Under the pieces are notes generated by a model that ran no database searches, was not told the DNA's origin, and worked only from the letters and a program-made list of their open reading frames with translations. Source: Ferrovibrio sp046294345 (GTDB lineage Bacteria; Pseudomonadota; Alphaproteobacteria; Ferrovibrionales; Ferrovibrionaceae). From it: a DNA stretch of 64,000 bases. Each line of letters begins with the position of its first letter. The stretch's first letter is position 1. Location: assembly GCA_046294345.1 (NCBI GenBank), contig JBKBJT010000007.1, forward strand, positions 47,530 through 111,529, given 5' to 3'. Made by a program: the position numbers and the translations under genes. Below are positions 37,701-45,643 of this stretch, piece by piece.

Positions 37701-38951
37701 ATGACTGAATTCTGGGACAGCGTCTGGCGCCATGCCGATATCGCCACCATGGCAGATAGTGGCGACGATGGCTTCGGTGCCATCCGCGATGGCGCCATCG
37801 CTATTCGTGGCGGCCGCATCGCCTGGATCGGCCCGGTCGCCAGCCTGCCGAAGGACGGCATCGGGCCGCATACCGCCATGCACGATCTGGGCGGCGGCTG
37901 GATCACGCCGGGCCTGATCGATTGCCACACCCATCTGGTTTATGGCGGCAACCGCGCCCATGAATTCGAACTGCGGCTGAACGGTGCCAGCTATGAAGAG
38001 ATCGCGCGTGCTGGTGGCGGCATCCGCTCCACCGTGACGGCCACGCGTAGCGCGAGTGAGGAGGATCTGCTGCGCCAGAGCGAACCGCGTCTGCGCGCCC
38101 TGCTGGCCGAAGGCGTCACCACGCTGGAGATCAAGTCGGGCTACGGCCTCGATCTCGACAACGAACTGAAAAGTCTGCGCGTGGCGCGCCGGCTGGCGGC
38201 GGACTATCCGCTGCGCGTCTGCACGACGCTTCTGGCTGCCCATGCCCTGCCGCCGGAATATGCCAATGATGCCGATGGCTATATCGATCTGGTCTGCGAC
38301 CGCATCATCCCGGCCGCCGCGCAGGCGGGTCTTGCCGATGCGGTGGATGCGTTCTGCGAGGGTATCGGTTTCACGCCGGCACAGACGCGTCGCGTATTCG
38401 AGGCAGCACGCCGGCACAACCTGCCGGTCAAGCTGCATGCCGAGCAGCTCAGCAATCTGGGCGGTGCGGCGTTGGCGGCCGAATTCGGCGCGCTCTCGGC
38501 CGATCATCTGGAATACCTGGACGAAGCCGGCGTGATGGCGATGGCAAAATCCGGCACCGTGGCGGTGCTGCTGCCTGGCGCCTTCTACATCCTGCGCGAA
38601 ACGAAGCTGCCGCCCATCGACCTGCTGCGCCGGCATGGCGTGGCGATGGCGATCTCCACCGACTGCAATCCCGGCACCTCGCCGGTCACCTCCCTGCTGC
38701 TGATGCTGAACATGGCCTGCACCCTGTTTCGGCTCACCCCGGCCGAGGCGCTGGCCGGGATCACCCGCCAGGCCGCCCGTGCTCTGGGCCTGCAGGCCGA
38801 AGTCGGCACACTGGAAGCCGGGAAAACCGCCGATTTCGTGGTCTGGGATATCGACCGGCCGGCAGCGCTCGCCTATCAGGTGGGCTTAAATCCCATCCGC
38901 CAGGTGGTGTTTTCCGGCCGTCCGCTGCCGCCGCTTTCCCGGGCCCGTTAA
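37701..38951 (+). CDS. hutI: Imidazolonepropionase
   Basis: This 416-residue amidohydrolase opens the imidazolone ring of imidazolonepropionate to give N-formimidoyl-glutamate. The metal-binding motif LIDCHTHLVYGGNRAHEF near residue 75 is diagnostic. Further motifs include GGGIRSTVTATRSA, EIKSGYGLDLDNELK, KLHAEQLSNLGGAALAAEFG with SADHLEYLDEAG, and MAISTDCNPGTSPV. The gene starts one base after the stop of the DAO-family oxidoreductase. With hutF on the other side of the shared promoter, histidine catabolism is clear, although hutH, hutU and hutG must lie elsewhere. Confidence 0.95.
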   Translation: MTEFWDSVWRHADIATMADSGDDGFGAIRDGAIAIRGGRIAWIGPVASLPKDGIGPHTAMHDLGGGWITPGLIDCHTHLVYGGNRAHEFELRLNGASYEEIARAGGGIRSTVTATRSASEEDLLRQSEPRLRALLAEGVTTLEIKSGYGLDLDNELKSLRVARRLAADYPLRVCTTLLAAHALPPEYANDADGYIDLVCDRIIPAAAQAGLADAVDAFCEGIGFTPAQTRRVFEAARRHNLPVKLHAEQLSNLGGAALAAEFGALSADHLEYLDEAGVMAMAKSGTVAVLLPGAFYILRETKLPPIDLLRRHGVAMAISTDCNPGTSPVTSLLLMLNMACTLFRLTPAEALAGITRQAARALGLQAEVGTLEAGKTADFVVWDIDRPAALAYQVGLNPIRQVVFSGRPLPPLSRAR

Positions 38952-39052
38952 CCACAGGCCGCGATTGCACCGATGCGGTGGGGCGCTATATCCTGCTGCA
39001 TACGCAGATGCGCGAGTCGCGTTGCAACGCGGCTCCTGACCCTGGGTGACGG

Positions 39053-39397
39053 ATGAGCGACTGGCTGTATGTGATGGGTGGTGCCATCGTCCTGCTGTGG
39101 CTGGGCGCCTGGCTGCTGCTGCATCTCGGCAATTTCGAGCAGCGTATCAGCCAGATGCGCATCACGCTGGAAACCCGCATGGGCGGCATCGAGAAACAGT
39201 TCGCCGCCTACAACAAGTTCTTCGCCGACAATGAACGTGCCGCGCAGCTCACCTATGGCGAACTGACCGACCTCAAGAACGAACTTGCCGAACTCAAACA
39301 GCAGCTCGACGAGACCAAGCGCGCCATCAACGTGCTCGAAGTTTCGGTCAACGACCTCAAGCTGCGCAGCAATCCGCGCAACCTGCGCATCGTCTAA
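39053..39397 (+). CDS. Small membrane-anchored coiled-coil protein
   Basis: This 114-residue protein has one N-terminal transmembrane helix (LYVMGGAIVLLWLGAWLLLHL, about residues 5-25). A predicted coiled coil follows over the rest, for example ELTDLKNELAELKQQLDETKRAINVLEVSVNDLK. No known domain is recognised. The arrangement suggests a membrane-tethered oligomer facing the cytoplasm or periplasm. It starts about 100 bp after hutI on the same strand and is convergent with the creatininase-family gene. The frame has consistent composition, so it is probably a real gene. Confidence 0.7.
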   Translation: MSDWLYVMGGAIVLLWLGAWLLLHLGNFEQRISQMRITLETRMGGIEKQFAAYNKFFADNERAAQLTYGELTDLKNELAELKQQLDETKRAINVLEVSVNDLKLRSNPRNLRIV

Positions 39398-39404
39398 ATT
39401 TCAC

Positions 39405-40157
39405 TTAAAGATCGGGCCAGAGCTGCCGCAGGTCGGCGGCGATGGCCTCCACCATGTCGGCCAGCAGGCGTTCGCCTTTTTCGGCCGTGGCGGCCGATGC
39501 ATCGGCCATGGCACCGCTGCGGTTCAGTGATCCGCCCGGCCGCTCCTCCGGCGTCAGGCGCAGAGGCTGGCGCAGGACGCGCAGGGCCGGTTCGTCATCC
39601 GTCGAAACATCGCCGGTCTCGCCCAGTCGGTCCATGCGCACCAGCGCCGGCGCGATGGCCAGCAGCAGCGAGGTATCGCGTTCGTCGTCGGACGCCGCAT
39701 CGTCATGCAGGCGCGGCAGGTCCGCGCTGGCGATGCGGATGCCATGGCGCTGCAGGATGGTCTGGGCCGCCAGCCGCAACGGCGCCTCGGTCGAGATGCC
39801 GTTGTTGAGCAGCAGGATGCGTTCGGCGCCGTGGCGCAGATAGCCTTCGATCAGCTCCACCGCCAGCGTCTCGAAGGTGGCGGCTTCCAGATGCTGGCTG
39901 CCCGGATAATCCATGAAGGCGGGGTGGTAGCCGACCCCGATACTGGGCGCGACCAGCAGGGGCATCTGGGCCAGCAGGCGCTCGGCCACGGCCTCCACCA
40001 CCAGACGGTCGGTGCCCAGCGGCAGATGCGGGCCATGGGCACGGGCGGCCGCCCCGATGGGCAGCACCACCGGCAGGCCATCGCCGATCAGGTCGGCGGC
40101 TTCGGTCCAGGTCAGGTCGGCCAGTCGGAAGCCGGTGCGGCGGGCGGTGGCAGTCAC
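39405..40157 (-). CDS. Creatininase-family protein with missing metal ligand
   Basis: This 250-residue protein has the creatininase fold. The motif HGPHLPLGTDRL near residue 40 is present, as is PSIGVGYHPAFMDYPGSQH. The Glu that normally lies just before the His-Gly (EHG in the closest subgroup) is Ala here (RAHG). The family's NGHGGN-type loop is LNNGISTE. These are known or likely metal-ligand positions, so the activity may be changed or lost (inference). Some subfamilies naturally carry the second change. The gene is divergent from bufA and convergent with the coiled-coil gene. Confidence 0.8.
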   Translation of the reverse strand: MTATARRTGFRLADLTWTEAADLIGDGLPVVLPIGAAARAHGPHLPLGTDRLVVEAVAERLLAQMPLLVAPSIGVGYHPAFMDYPGSQHLEAATFETLAVELIEGYLRHGAERILLLNNGISTEAPLRLAAQTILQRHGIRIASADLPRLHDDAASDDERDTSLLLAIAPALVRMDRLGETGDVSTDDEPALRVLRQPLRLTPEERPGGSLNRSGAMADASAATAEKGERLLADMVEAIAADLRQLWPDL

Positions 40158-40186
40158 GGTCGTCCGGTCACGATTTTGTGTCTGGT

Positions 40187-40214
40187 GTAACGCATCCCTG
40201 CGTGTGGGCGAAGT
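40187..40214 (+). promoter_or_regulatory. Putative SigF-type ECF promoter of the bufferin cluster
   Basis: GTAACG (40187-40192), a spacer of 16 bp and CGAAGT (40209-40214) match the GTAAC-N16-CGAA pattern that, from memory, is used by the SigF ECF sigma factor controlling a Caulobacter bufferin-type operon. The site is 83 bp before the bufA start codon. No sigma factor gene is in the window. Confidence 0.6.
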
Positions 40215-40296
40215 CCCTTGTGCAGCCTAGCAGCTTGCCGGCCCGGTTGGCAGATGCCTGAGCTGGAACTTGAACCGGAAACAGGGAGTATCGTTC

Positions 40297-40545
40297 ATGA
40301 ACCGTACCACCACTCTGGCGGTTGCCGCCGCGGCCGCCGCATTCTTCTCAGCGGGCACCATCGCGCTGGTTGCGCCATCGGCCGAAGCCGCCGTGAAATG
40401 CATGGGCGCCAATGCCTGCAAGGGTCAGAGCGCCTGCAAGACGGCCAGCAGCTCGTGCAAGGGCCTGAACGCCTGCAAGGGCCAGGGCTTCTCCGAAGTG
40501 AAGGATGCCGCCGCCTGCCAGGCAGCCGGCGGCAAGGTCGGCTGA
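40297..40545 (+). CDS. bufA: Bufferin-type RiPP precursor
   Basis: This 82-residue precursor has a signal peptide (MNRTTTLAVAAAAAAFFSAG to SAEA, cleavage near residue 31). The mature core of about 51 residues has six cysteines at positions 35, 41, 47, 54, 60 and 74. Four of them are in the repeated pattern CK (ACKGQSACK, SSCKGLNACKGQGF). This matches bufferin precursors, whose cysteines are converted to heterocycles by an MNIO enzyme with its partner, giving a copper-binding periplasmic peptide (established for characterised members). AGGGAG lies upstream of the ATG. It is followed by bufB and bufC, separated by a large hairpin. Confidence 0.9.
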   Translation: MNRTTTLAVAAAAAAFFSAGTIALVAPSAEAAVKCMGANACKGQSACKTASSSCKGLNACKGQGFSEVKDAAACQAAGGKVG

Positions 40546-40563
40546 TTGCTTCATCGTGGTAAT

Positions 40564-40598
40564 GCGGGCCGGCCGCCATGTCACGGCGGCCGGTCCGC
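40564..40598 (+). promoter_or_regulatory. Large hairpin between bufA and bufB
   Basis: CCGGCCGCC (40569-40577) pairs perfectly with GGCGGCCGG (40585-40593) around a 7-nt loop. Flanking bases GCGGG and TCCGC extend the stem to about 14 bp with one G-U pair. No T-run follows, so it is probably an attenuator or mRNA stabiliser that favours the precursor over the enzymes (inference). Confidence 0.65.
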
Positions 40599-40624
40599 TT
40601 CCCGGTTGACGGAAAATAACGGCC

Positions 40625-41473
40625 ATGCGCGCACCGGATCACGGCCTGCCCAATCTCGGTTTCGGCCTGGGGCTGCGGCCGCAATACTATCCCGACATCC
40701 TCGACGGCGATCCGCCGGTCGACTGGTTCGAGGCAATCACCGAAAACTATCTCGTCGCCGGCGGGTCGCCCCTGCGTCAGCTTGAGCGCATCGCCGAACG
40801 CTGGCCGGTGGTGCTGCATGGCGTATCGCTGTCGGTCTGTGGCAGCGATCCGCTCGATGCGGAATATCTTGCGCAGGTGAAGGCGCTGGCAGTGCGGATA
40901 GGGCCGCGCTGGATATCCGACCATCTCTGCTGGTCGCGCCATGATGGCGTGCAGTTGCACGACCTGCTGCCGATCCCGTTCAATGAGGAAACCCTGCGCC
41001 ATGTAGCGGCGCGGGTGCGGCAGGTGCAGGATCTGCTGGGGCGCCGCATCCTGCTGGAGAATGTCTCGTCCTATGTCGAGTGGAGCGGCTCAACGATGAC
41101 GGAATGGGACTTCCTGGCCGCCTTGGCCGAACAGGCCGATTGCTTGCTGCTGCTCGATCTCAACAATGTCTATGTCAGTGCGCGCAACCATGGTTTCGAT
41201 GCCGATGCTTATCTGAACGGCATTCCGCGTGGCCGCGTGGCGCAGATCCATCTCGCCGGCCACAGCGACCAGGGCGATCTGATCGTCGACACCCATGACG
41301 CCCCGGTGGCCGATCCGGTCTTTGCGCTTTATGCCCGCGCGCTGCGCCGCTTCGGCCCGGTTTCCACCATGATCGAGCGTGACGACAACTTCCCGCCTTT
41401 CACCGAGTTGCTGGACGAACTGGGCCGCGTGCGGCAGGTGGCGGCCGAAACCTGCGGCGAGCTGGCGGCATGA
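40625..41473 (+). CDS. bufB: Bufferin-modifying MNIO enzyme (DUF692)
   Basis: This 282-residue DUF692 TIM-barrel enzyme is expected to bind several iron atoms and oxidise cysteines of the bufA core. The conserved blocks are intact: GFGLGLRPQYY, FEAITENYL, VVLHGVSLSV near residue 75, ISDHLCW near 100, ILLENVSSYVEW near 140, LLDLNNVYVSA near 172, QIHLAGHSD near 207 and VDTHD near 220. The Glu of the last block is in MIERDDNFPP. It begins 79 bp after bufA and overlaps bufC by 4 bp. It differs from the paralogue at 6.7 kb, which lacks several of these residues. Confidence 0.93.
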   Translation: MRAPDHGLPNLGFGLGLRPQYYPDILDGDPPVDWFEAITENYLVAGGSPLRQLERIAERWPVVLHGVSLSVCGSDPLDAEYLAQVKALAVRIGPRWISDHLCWSRHDGVQLHDLLPIPFNEETLRHVAARVRQVQDLLGRRILLENVSSYVEWSGSTMTEWDFLAALAEQADCLLLLDLNNVYVSARNHGFDADAYLNGIPRGRVAQIHLAGHSDQGDLIVDTHDAPVADPVFALYARALRRFGPVSTMIERDDNFPPFTELLDELGRVRQVAAETCGELAA

Positions 41474-42276
41474 GCGGGCTGGCGACCCTGCAGGCGGAAT
41501 TCTCCGCCTGCCTGCTCGATCGGGTCGCACCGGCGCGGGTCCTGCCGGCTTTGCGGGTGCCGGCGGGGATCGATCCTGCCACGCGCCTGGAAGTCTATCG
41601 CAATGCCTATGTCGAGCGCCTGCATGAGGCATTGCGCAACGATTATCCGGTGCTGCTGCGCCTGATCGGGCCGGAGCGTTTCGCGGCGCTGGCCTATGCC
41701 TATATCGCCGCCCACCGCTCCGTCTCGCCCAGCATCCGCTGGTTCGGCGCCGCTCTGCCAGGTTTCATCGCCGCGCAGCCGTCATGGCGCGAGGAGTCTG
41801 CCGCCATCGCCATGGCGGAATTCGAATGGGCCATCGGTCTGGCCTTCGATGCGGCCGACACGGAGGCAGTGTGCGCCGCTGATCTGTCGGCTGTTTCCGC
41901 CACGGTCTGGCCGGCGCTGCGGTTCCGGCTGCATCCCGCGCTGCATCCCGTCAGCCTGAGCCATGCCGTGCCGGACTGGTGGCTGGCGGTGCAGGATCTC
42001 GATGCCGACGCGCCGCTGCCCGCATCGCCAATGGCCCTGGACGAGGTCGCGCGGCATTGGGCGGTGTGGCGCGGCGATACCGGCATGCGCTTCCGCAGGC
42101 TCGATCCCGACGAAGCCGCGATGCTGCATGCGGCCGGCCAGGGCGAGGTTTTTGCCGGACTCTGCGCCGTCGTGGCCGGTCGGGTCGGAATCGAGGCGGC
42201 GGCACAGCGTGCCGCCGGCCTGCTGCGCCTGTGGATCGACAGCGGCTGGATCACGGGTTTCGGGGAAACCGCCTGA
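41470..42276 (+). CDS. bufC: Bufferin partner protein (DUF2063 domain)
   Basis: This 268-residue protein pairs with the MNIO enzyme and probably presents the precursor peptide. The N-terminal DUF2063 domain spans about residues 1-110 (LEVYRNAYVERLHEALRNDYPVLLRLIGPERFAALAYAYI) and includes PSIRWFGAALPGFIAA. The C-terminal half is a separate, less conserved domain (with LHPVSLSHAVPDWW). The start ATG overlaps the bufB stop (ATGA), so the two are translationally coupled. No bufD or DoxX gene follows. The next gene is an RNA methyltransferase 44 bp away. Confidence 0.92.
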   Translation: MSGLATLQAEFSACLLDRVAPARVLPALRVPAGIDPATRLEVYRNAYVERLHEALRNDYPVLLRLIGPERFAALAYAYIAAHRSVSPSIRWFGAALPGFIAAQPSWREESAAIAMAEFEWAIGLAFDAADTEAVCAADLSAVSATVWPALRFRLHPALHPVSLSHAVPDWWLAVQDLDADAPLPASPMALDEVARHWAVWRGDTGMRFRRLDPDEAAMLHAAGQGEVFAGLCAVVAGRVGIEAAAQRAAGLLRLWIDSGWITGFGETA

Positions 42277-42320
42277 TGGGCGGCCGGCGGCCTTGCCCGG
42301 GCGGGCGGGGCGGCCTATGA

Positions 42321-44108
42321 GTGGGCCAATCCCGCAACCCGCAGATCGGTTCTACCGTGCCCAAACCCCCATCCGGCCGCCGGCCGTCTTCCGGTCGCCC
42401 GCCTTCTCGTGGCCAGTCTTCTCGCGGCCCGTCGTCTGATCGCCCCCAGACGGACCGCTCTAAGGCAGATCGGCCCCGGACTGATCGGCCCAAGACGGAT
42501 TGGTCCCGCCAGGAGCGTCCCGGTTCCGGCGCGTCGGCGACGCGCCATCCGGGCAAGCCTGCCGCCGGCAAAGGGGCGGGGGCCAAGGCCGCAGGCGGCA
42601 AGCCCGGTGCCAAGTCCGGCACCGGCCGCGGCCGGCGCGACGAGCAGAGCCAGGACTGGAAACAGGCGCGCCGGCCCCGGCCTGAACAGCGGGCCAGGAA
42701 TGATCGTGACCGGCAGGATCGCGACCCGCGCGACCGCGACCGCCAACCCGGCCGCGAGCAGACCGAGCGCCGGCCAGAACACAGGCCGGGCCAGAAACCG
42801 GGCCCGAAGCAGGGTGGCCTGCGCCCGGCCGGCAGCCGCAAGGTGGCCGAGGCCGCCATCGCCCTGCTGGATGCCATGTTCCCCAGCCGCGACACGGCCG
42901 ACCGGGTGCGCCATGCCTGGATGAAGCAGCATCACCGCCAGTTCGATGCGGCCGAGCGCGAGGCGATCATCCAGATCAGCGACGACGTGATGCGCCTGCG
43001 CGGCCGGCTCGACTGGTGGATTTCGGAAGGCAGGGATGGCCTGCCGCCCGACAACCGCCTGCGCGTTGCCGCCTACCGCATCCTGAATGCCGGCGCCAAG
43101 GCCAACGGCCTGCTGCCGCTGTTCGACGGCGACAAGGCGGTGGAAGTGCTGCTGCGTCGGCTGGAAGGCCACACGCTGGACCATCCCGACATGCCGGCCG
43201 CCGCGCGCCACAGCGTGCCGGAATGGCTGCTGCCTGCGCTGAAGAAACGCTTCGGCGGCGATTTCGACATGGAACTGGCCGCCATGCTGCGCCCGGCGCC
43301 GCTGGATGTGCGCGTCAACACGCTGAAGACCACGCGCGACGCCGCCATGGCGGCGCTGGCGGCGGAAGAGCTGCGCTGCCAGTTCACGCCGCTCTCGCCC
43401 ATCGGGCTGCGGCTGTCGCCGCAGGCTTACGTGAACAACACGCAGGTTTTTGCCGATGGCCTGGTCGAACCGCAGGACGAAGGTTCGCAGATCGCGGCCC
43501 TGCTGGTGGATGCGGCGGGTTGCAAATTCGTCGCCGATTTCTGCGCTGGTGCCGGCGGCAAGACCCTGGTGCTGGGGACGGCGATGCGCAATGCCGGCCG
43601 CCTGGTGGCGATGGATGTCAGCGAAGGGCGGCTGACCCAGGCCAAGCTGCGGCTGCGCCGCGCCGGCGTGCACAATGCCGAATGTCGGCCGCTGGAAGCC
43701 AAGTGGCTCAAGCGCCATGCCGAAAAGGCCGACCGTGTGCTGGTCGACGCGCCCTGCAGCGGCAGTGGCACCTGGCGGCGCAAGCCCGATGCGAAATGGC
43801 GCCTCACGCCACAGGATGTTGCCGAACTGACCCAGCGCCAGGCCGAAATCCTCGACCGTGCGGCGAAACTGCTGCGCCCGGGCGGCCGGCTGGTCTACGT
43901 CACCTGTTCGGTGCTGAAAGAGGAAAACGAGGACCAGGTGGCCGCCTTCCTCAAGCGCCATCCGGATTTCAGACCGCTGCCGGTGACGGAGGTGTGGGAA
44001 AAAACGGTGGGCGGCGCCTGCCCGGTGCCGGGGCCGTATTTAAACCTGACGCCCGCCCGCCACGGCACGGATGGGTTCTTTGGTGCCATCCTGGTCCGCA
44101 ACGGCTAG
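42321..44108 (+). CDS. RsmB-like 16S rRNA cytosine-C5 methyltransferase
   Basis: This protein of 595 residues is a RsmB/NOL1/Nop2 family methyltransferase. The N-terminal ~170 residues are a low-complexity basic tract rich in Arg, Pro, Gly and Lys (for example SGRRPSSGRPPSRGQ). It is probably disordered and RNA-binding. The SAM domain has FVADFCAGAGGKTLVLG near residue 405, DAPCSGSGTWRRKP near 475 and the catalytic cysteine motif YVTCSVLKEENEDQV near 530. The GTG start at 42321 is uncertain because the tail has no strong alternative. Its end overlaps the convergent amidotransferase by 69 bp. Confidence 0.88.
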   Translation: MGQSRNPQIGSTVPKPPSGRRPSSGRPPSRGQSSRGPSSDRPQTDRSKADRPRTDRPKTDWSRQERPGSGASATRHPGKPAAGKGAGAKAAGGKPGAKSGTGRGRRDEQSQDWKQARRPRPEQRARNDRDRQDRDPRDRDRQPGREQTERRPEHRPGQKPGPKQGGLRPAGSRKVAEAAIALLDAMFPSRDTADRVRHAWMKQHHRQFDAAEREAIIQISDDVMRLRGRLDWWISEGRDGLPPDNRLRVAAYRILNAGAKANGLLPLFDGDKAVEVLLRRLEGHTLDHPDMPAAARHSVPEWLLPALKKRFGGDFDMELAAMLRPAPLDVRVNTLKTTRDAAMAALAAEELRCQFTPLSPIGLRLSPQAYVNNTQVFADGLVEPQDEGSQIAALLVDAAGCKFVADFCAGAGGKTLVLGTAMRNAGRLVAMDVSEGRLTQAKLRLRRAGVHNAECRPLEAKWLKRHAEKADRVLVDAPCSGSGTWRRKPDAKWRLTPQDVAELTQRQAEILDRAAKLLRPGGRLVYVTCSVLKEENEDQVAAFLKRHPDFRPLPVTEVWEKTVGGACPVPGPYLNLTPARHGTDGFFGAILVRNG

Positions 44109-44819
44109 CCAGCGATCCAGGAAACCGTCCAGCCAGGCGGCAATGCCAGCATCGTAACGCCGGCAATAGGCACGCTGCAGGTCGCGCGCCTGCGCGCCGG
44201 GCAGCACCAGCCGGTGTCCGGCGAACTGCGTCCAGCGCTGCATCACCGCTTCGGTCACTTCCGGATGGAATTGCAGGCCGAAGGCGGTCTCGCCGATCCG
44301 CATCGCCTGGTTGGGGAACCAGCCGGTCGAGGCCAGCCGAACGGCACCGCGCGGCAATTCGAAACCCTCGCCATGCCACTGGAACATGTGCAGCTGCTCG
44401 GGGAAAAAGGCGCGGCCGCGCGGCGTGGCCTTCACCGCGTAATAGCCGATCTCGTGCCAGCCTTCCGCGTGCGGGGCCACTTTGGCGCCGCCGGCCCGCG
44501 CCAGCAGCTGCGCGCCGAGGCAGACACCCAGATAGGGTTTGCCGCTGGCCACCGCGCGCGGGATGAAATCCAGCTCGCTGCGGATGAAATCCAGATGGTC
44601 GTCGTTGGCGCTCATCGGCCCACCGAACACCACGCAGCCGACGTGATGGGCCATCGTCGCGGGCAGCTCCTGCCCCAGGCAGGGGCGGCGGATATCGAGG
44701 TGATAGCCGCGGTCGCGCAGCATGGTGCCGATCCGGCCCGGATCGGAGCTTTCCTGGTGGACGATCATCAGGATCGCGGGCTGGGGAGTCCCGTCGTCCT
44801 GTCGTGGTCCGTGATGCAT
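44040..44819 (-). CDS. Class I glutamine amidotransferase-like protein
   Basis: This 259-residue protein has a single class I GATase domain and no partner domain. The nucleophile Cys sits in LGVCLGAQLLARAGG near residue 97, and the His-Glu pair is in FGLQFHPEVTEAV near 180. A first block is VIVHQESSDPGRIG. Such stand-alone enzymes resemble GMP synthase-like amidotransferases that may hydrolyse glutamyl or related amides. The substrate is unknown. Its C-terminal end overlaps the convergent methyltransferase gene by 69 bp, an unusually long overlap for real genes, so one of the two ends could be slightly shorter. Confidence 0.82.
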   Translation of the reverse strand: MHHGPRQDDGTPQPAILMIVHQESSDPGRIGTMLRDRGYHLDIRRPCLGQELPATMAHHVGCVVFGGPMSANDDHLDFIRSELDFIPRAVASGKPYLGVCLGAQLLARAGGAKVAPHAEGWHEIGYYAVKATPRGRAFFPEQLHMFQWHGEGFELPRGAVRLASTGWFPNQAMRIGETAFGLQFHPEVTEAVMQRWTQFAGHRLVLPGAQARDLQRAYCRRYDAGIAAWLDGFLDRWLAVADQDGTKEPIRAVAGGRQV

Positions 44820-44826
44820 GTTCGTT

Positions 44827-45633
44827 TCAGAGATCCTTCAGGAAACCGTCCAGCGCGGCATTCACCGCCGCCGGCTGTTCGACCGAGGAACTATGCCCGG
44901 CTTTGGCGATCCTGACCAGCCGGGATTGCGGGATGGCGGCATGGATGCGCTCGGCCTTGGCCGGCACGGTGGCCACATCCTGATCGCCCACCACCACCAG
45001 TACGGGGCAGCGGATGCGACCCAGTTCGTCGTAAACCCCGGCGCGATCGATCACGCCATTCACCGCGCGCCAGATGCTGCGCCGGTTGCCCACCAGTTTG
45101 CCGCGCCAATGCGCGCGTTCGGCCGCCCGCGCCGGATCGGTCAGGAAATCCTGACTGAACATGATCGGCATCACCTTGCCGGCCACCAGGCCTAATCCCA
45201 GCCAGCGCGCGACGAAGTTGAGTTTGCGGTATTTCGGCACATTCTCGACCGGCTCGGGATCGGCCGAGGTCTCCATCAGGATCAGCGACCGCACCAGATC
45301 GGGCCGCCTTGCGCCCAGCCGCATGGCGACGAAACCGCCCATGGACAGCCCGGCGAAATGCACCGGGCCGATGGCCAGCTTCTCGATCAGCGCGACGGCA
45401 TCCTGGTATACGGTTTCCATGCCGATGCTGCTGGCTGTGTCGTCGGCGCTGCGGCCCTGGCCGCGGTGATCATAGGCGATCACGCGGTAACGGCCTTTCA
45501 GATGCGCCAGTTGCGGCGCGAAGAGTTCCGCATCCCACAGCAGGCCATGGCTGAACACGATGGTCTGGCCGGTCGATCCGGGGCCGGTATCTTCGTAATA
45601 CAGCCGCGTGCCGTTGACATCGATCTGGGGCAT
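44827..45633 (-). CDS. Alpha/beta hydrolase (enol-lactonase-like)
   Basis: This 268-residue cytoplasmic hydrolase resembles 3-oxoadipate enol-lactonases and related esterases. The oxyanion segment is VFSHGLLWDAELF near residue 27, the nucleophile Ser is in FAGLSMGGFVAMRLG near 95, Asp in VVVGDQDVATVP and His in KAGHSSSVEQP near 246. All elements of the triad are in place. It lies 11 bp downstream of the SDR gene in the same direction, so the two probably form an operon. There is no signal peptide. Confidence 0.85.
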   Translation of the reverse strand: MPQIDVNGTRLYYEDTGPGSTGQTIVFSHGLLWDAELFAPQLAHLKGRYRVIAYDHRGQGRSADDTASSIGMETVYQDAVALIEKLAIGPVHFAGLSMGGFVAMRLGARRPDLVRSLILMETSADPEPVENVPKYRKLNFVARWLGLGLVAGKVMPIMFSQDFLTDPARAAERAHWRGKLVGNRRSIWRAVNGVIDRAGVYDELGRIRCPVLVVVGDQDVATVPAKAERIHAAIPQSRLVRIAKAGHSSSVEQPAAVNAALDGFLKDL

Positions 45634-45643
45634 GGCCTGCTTC

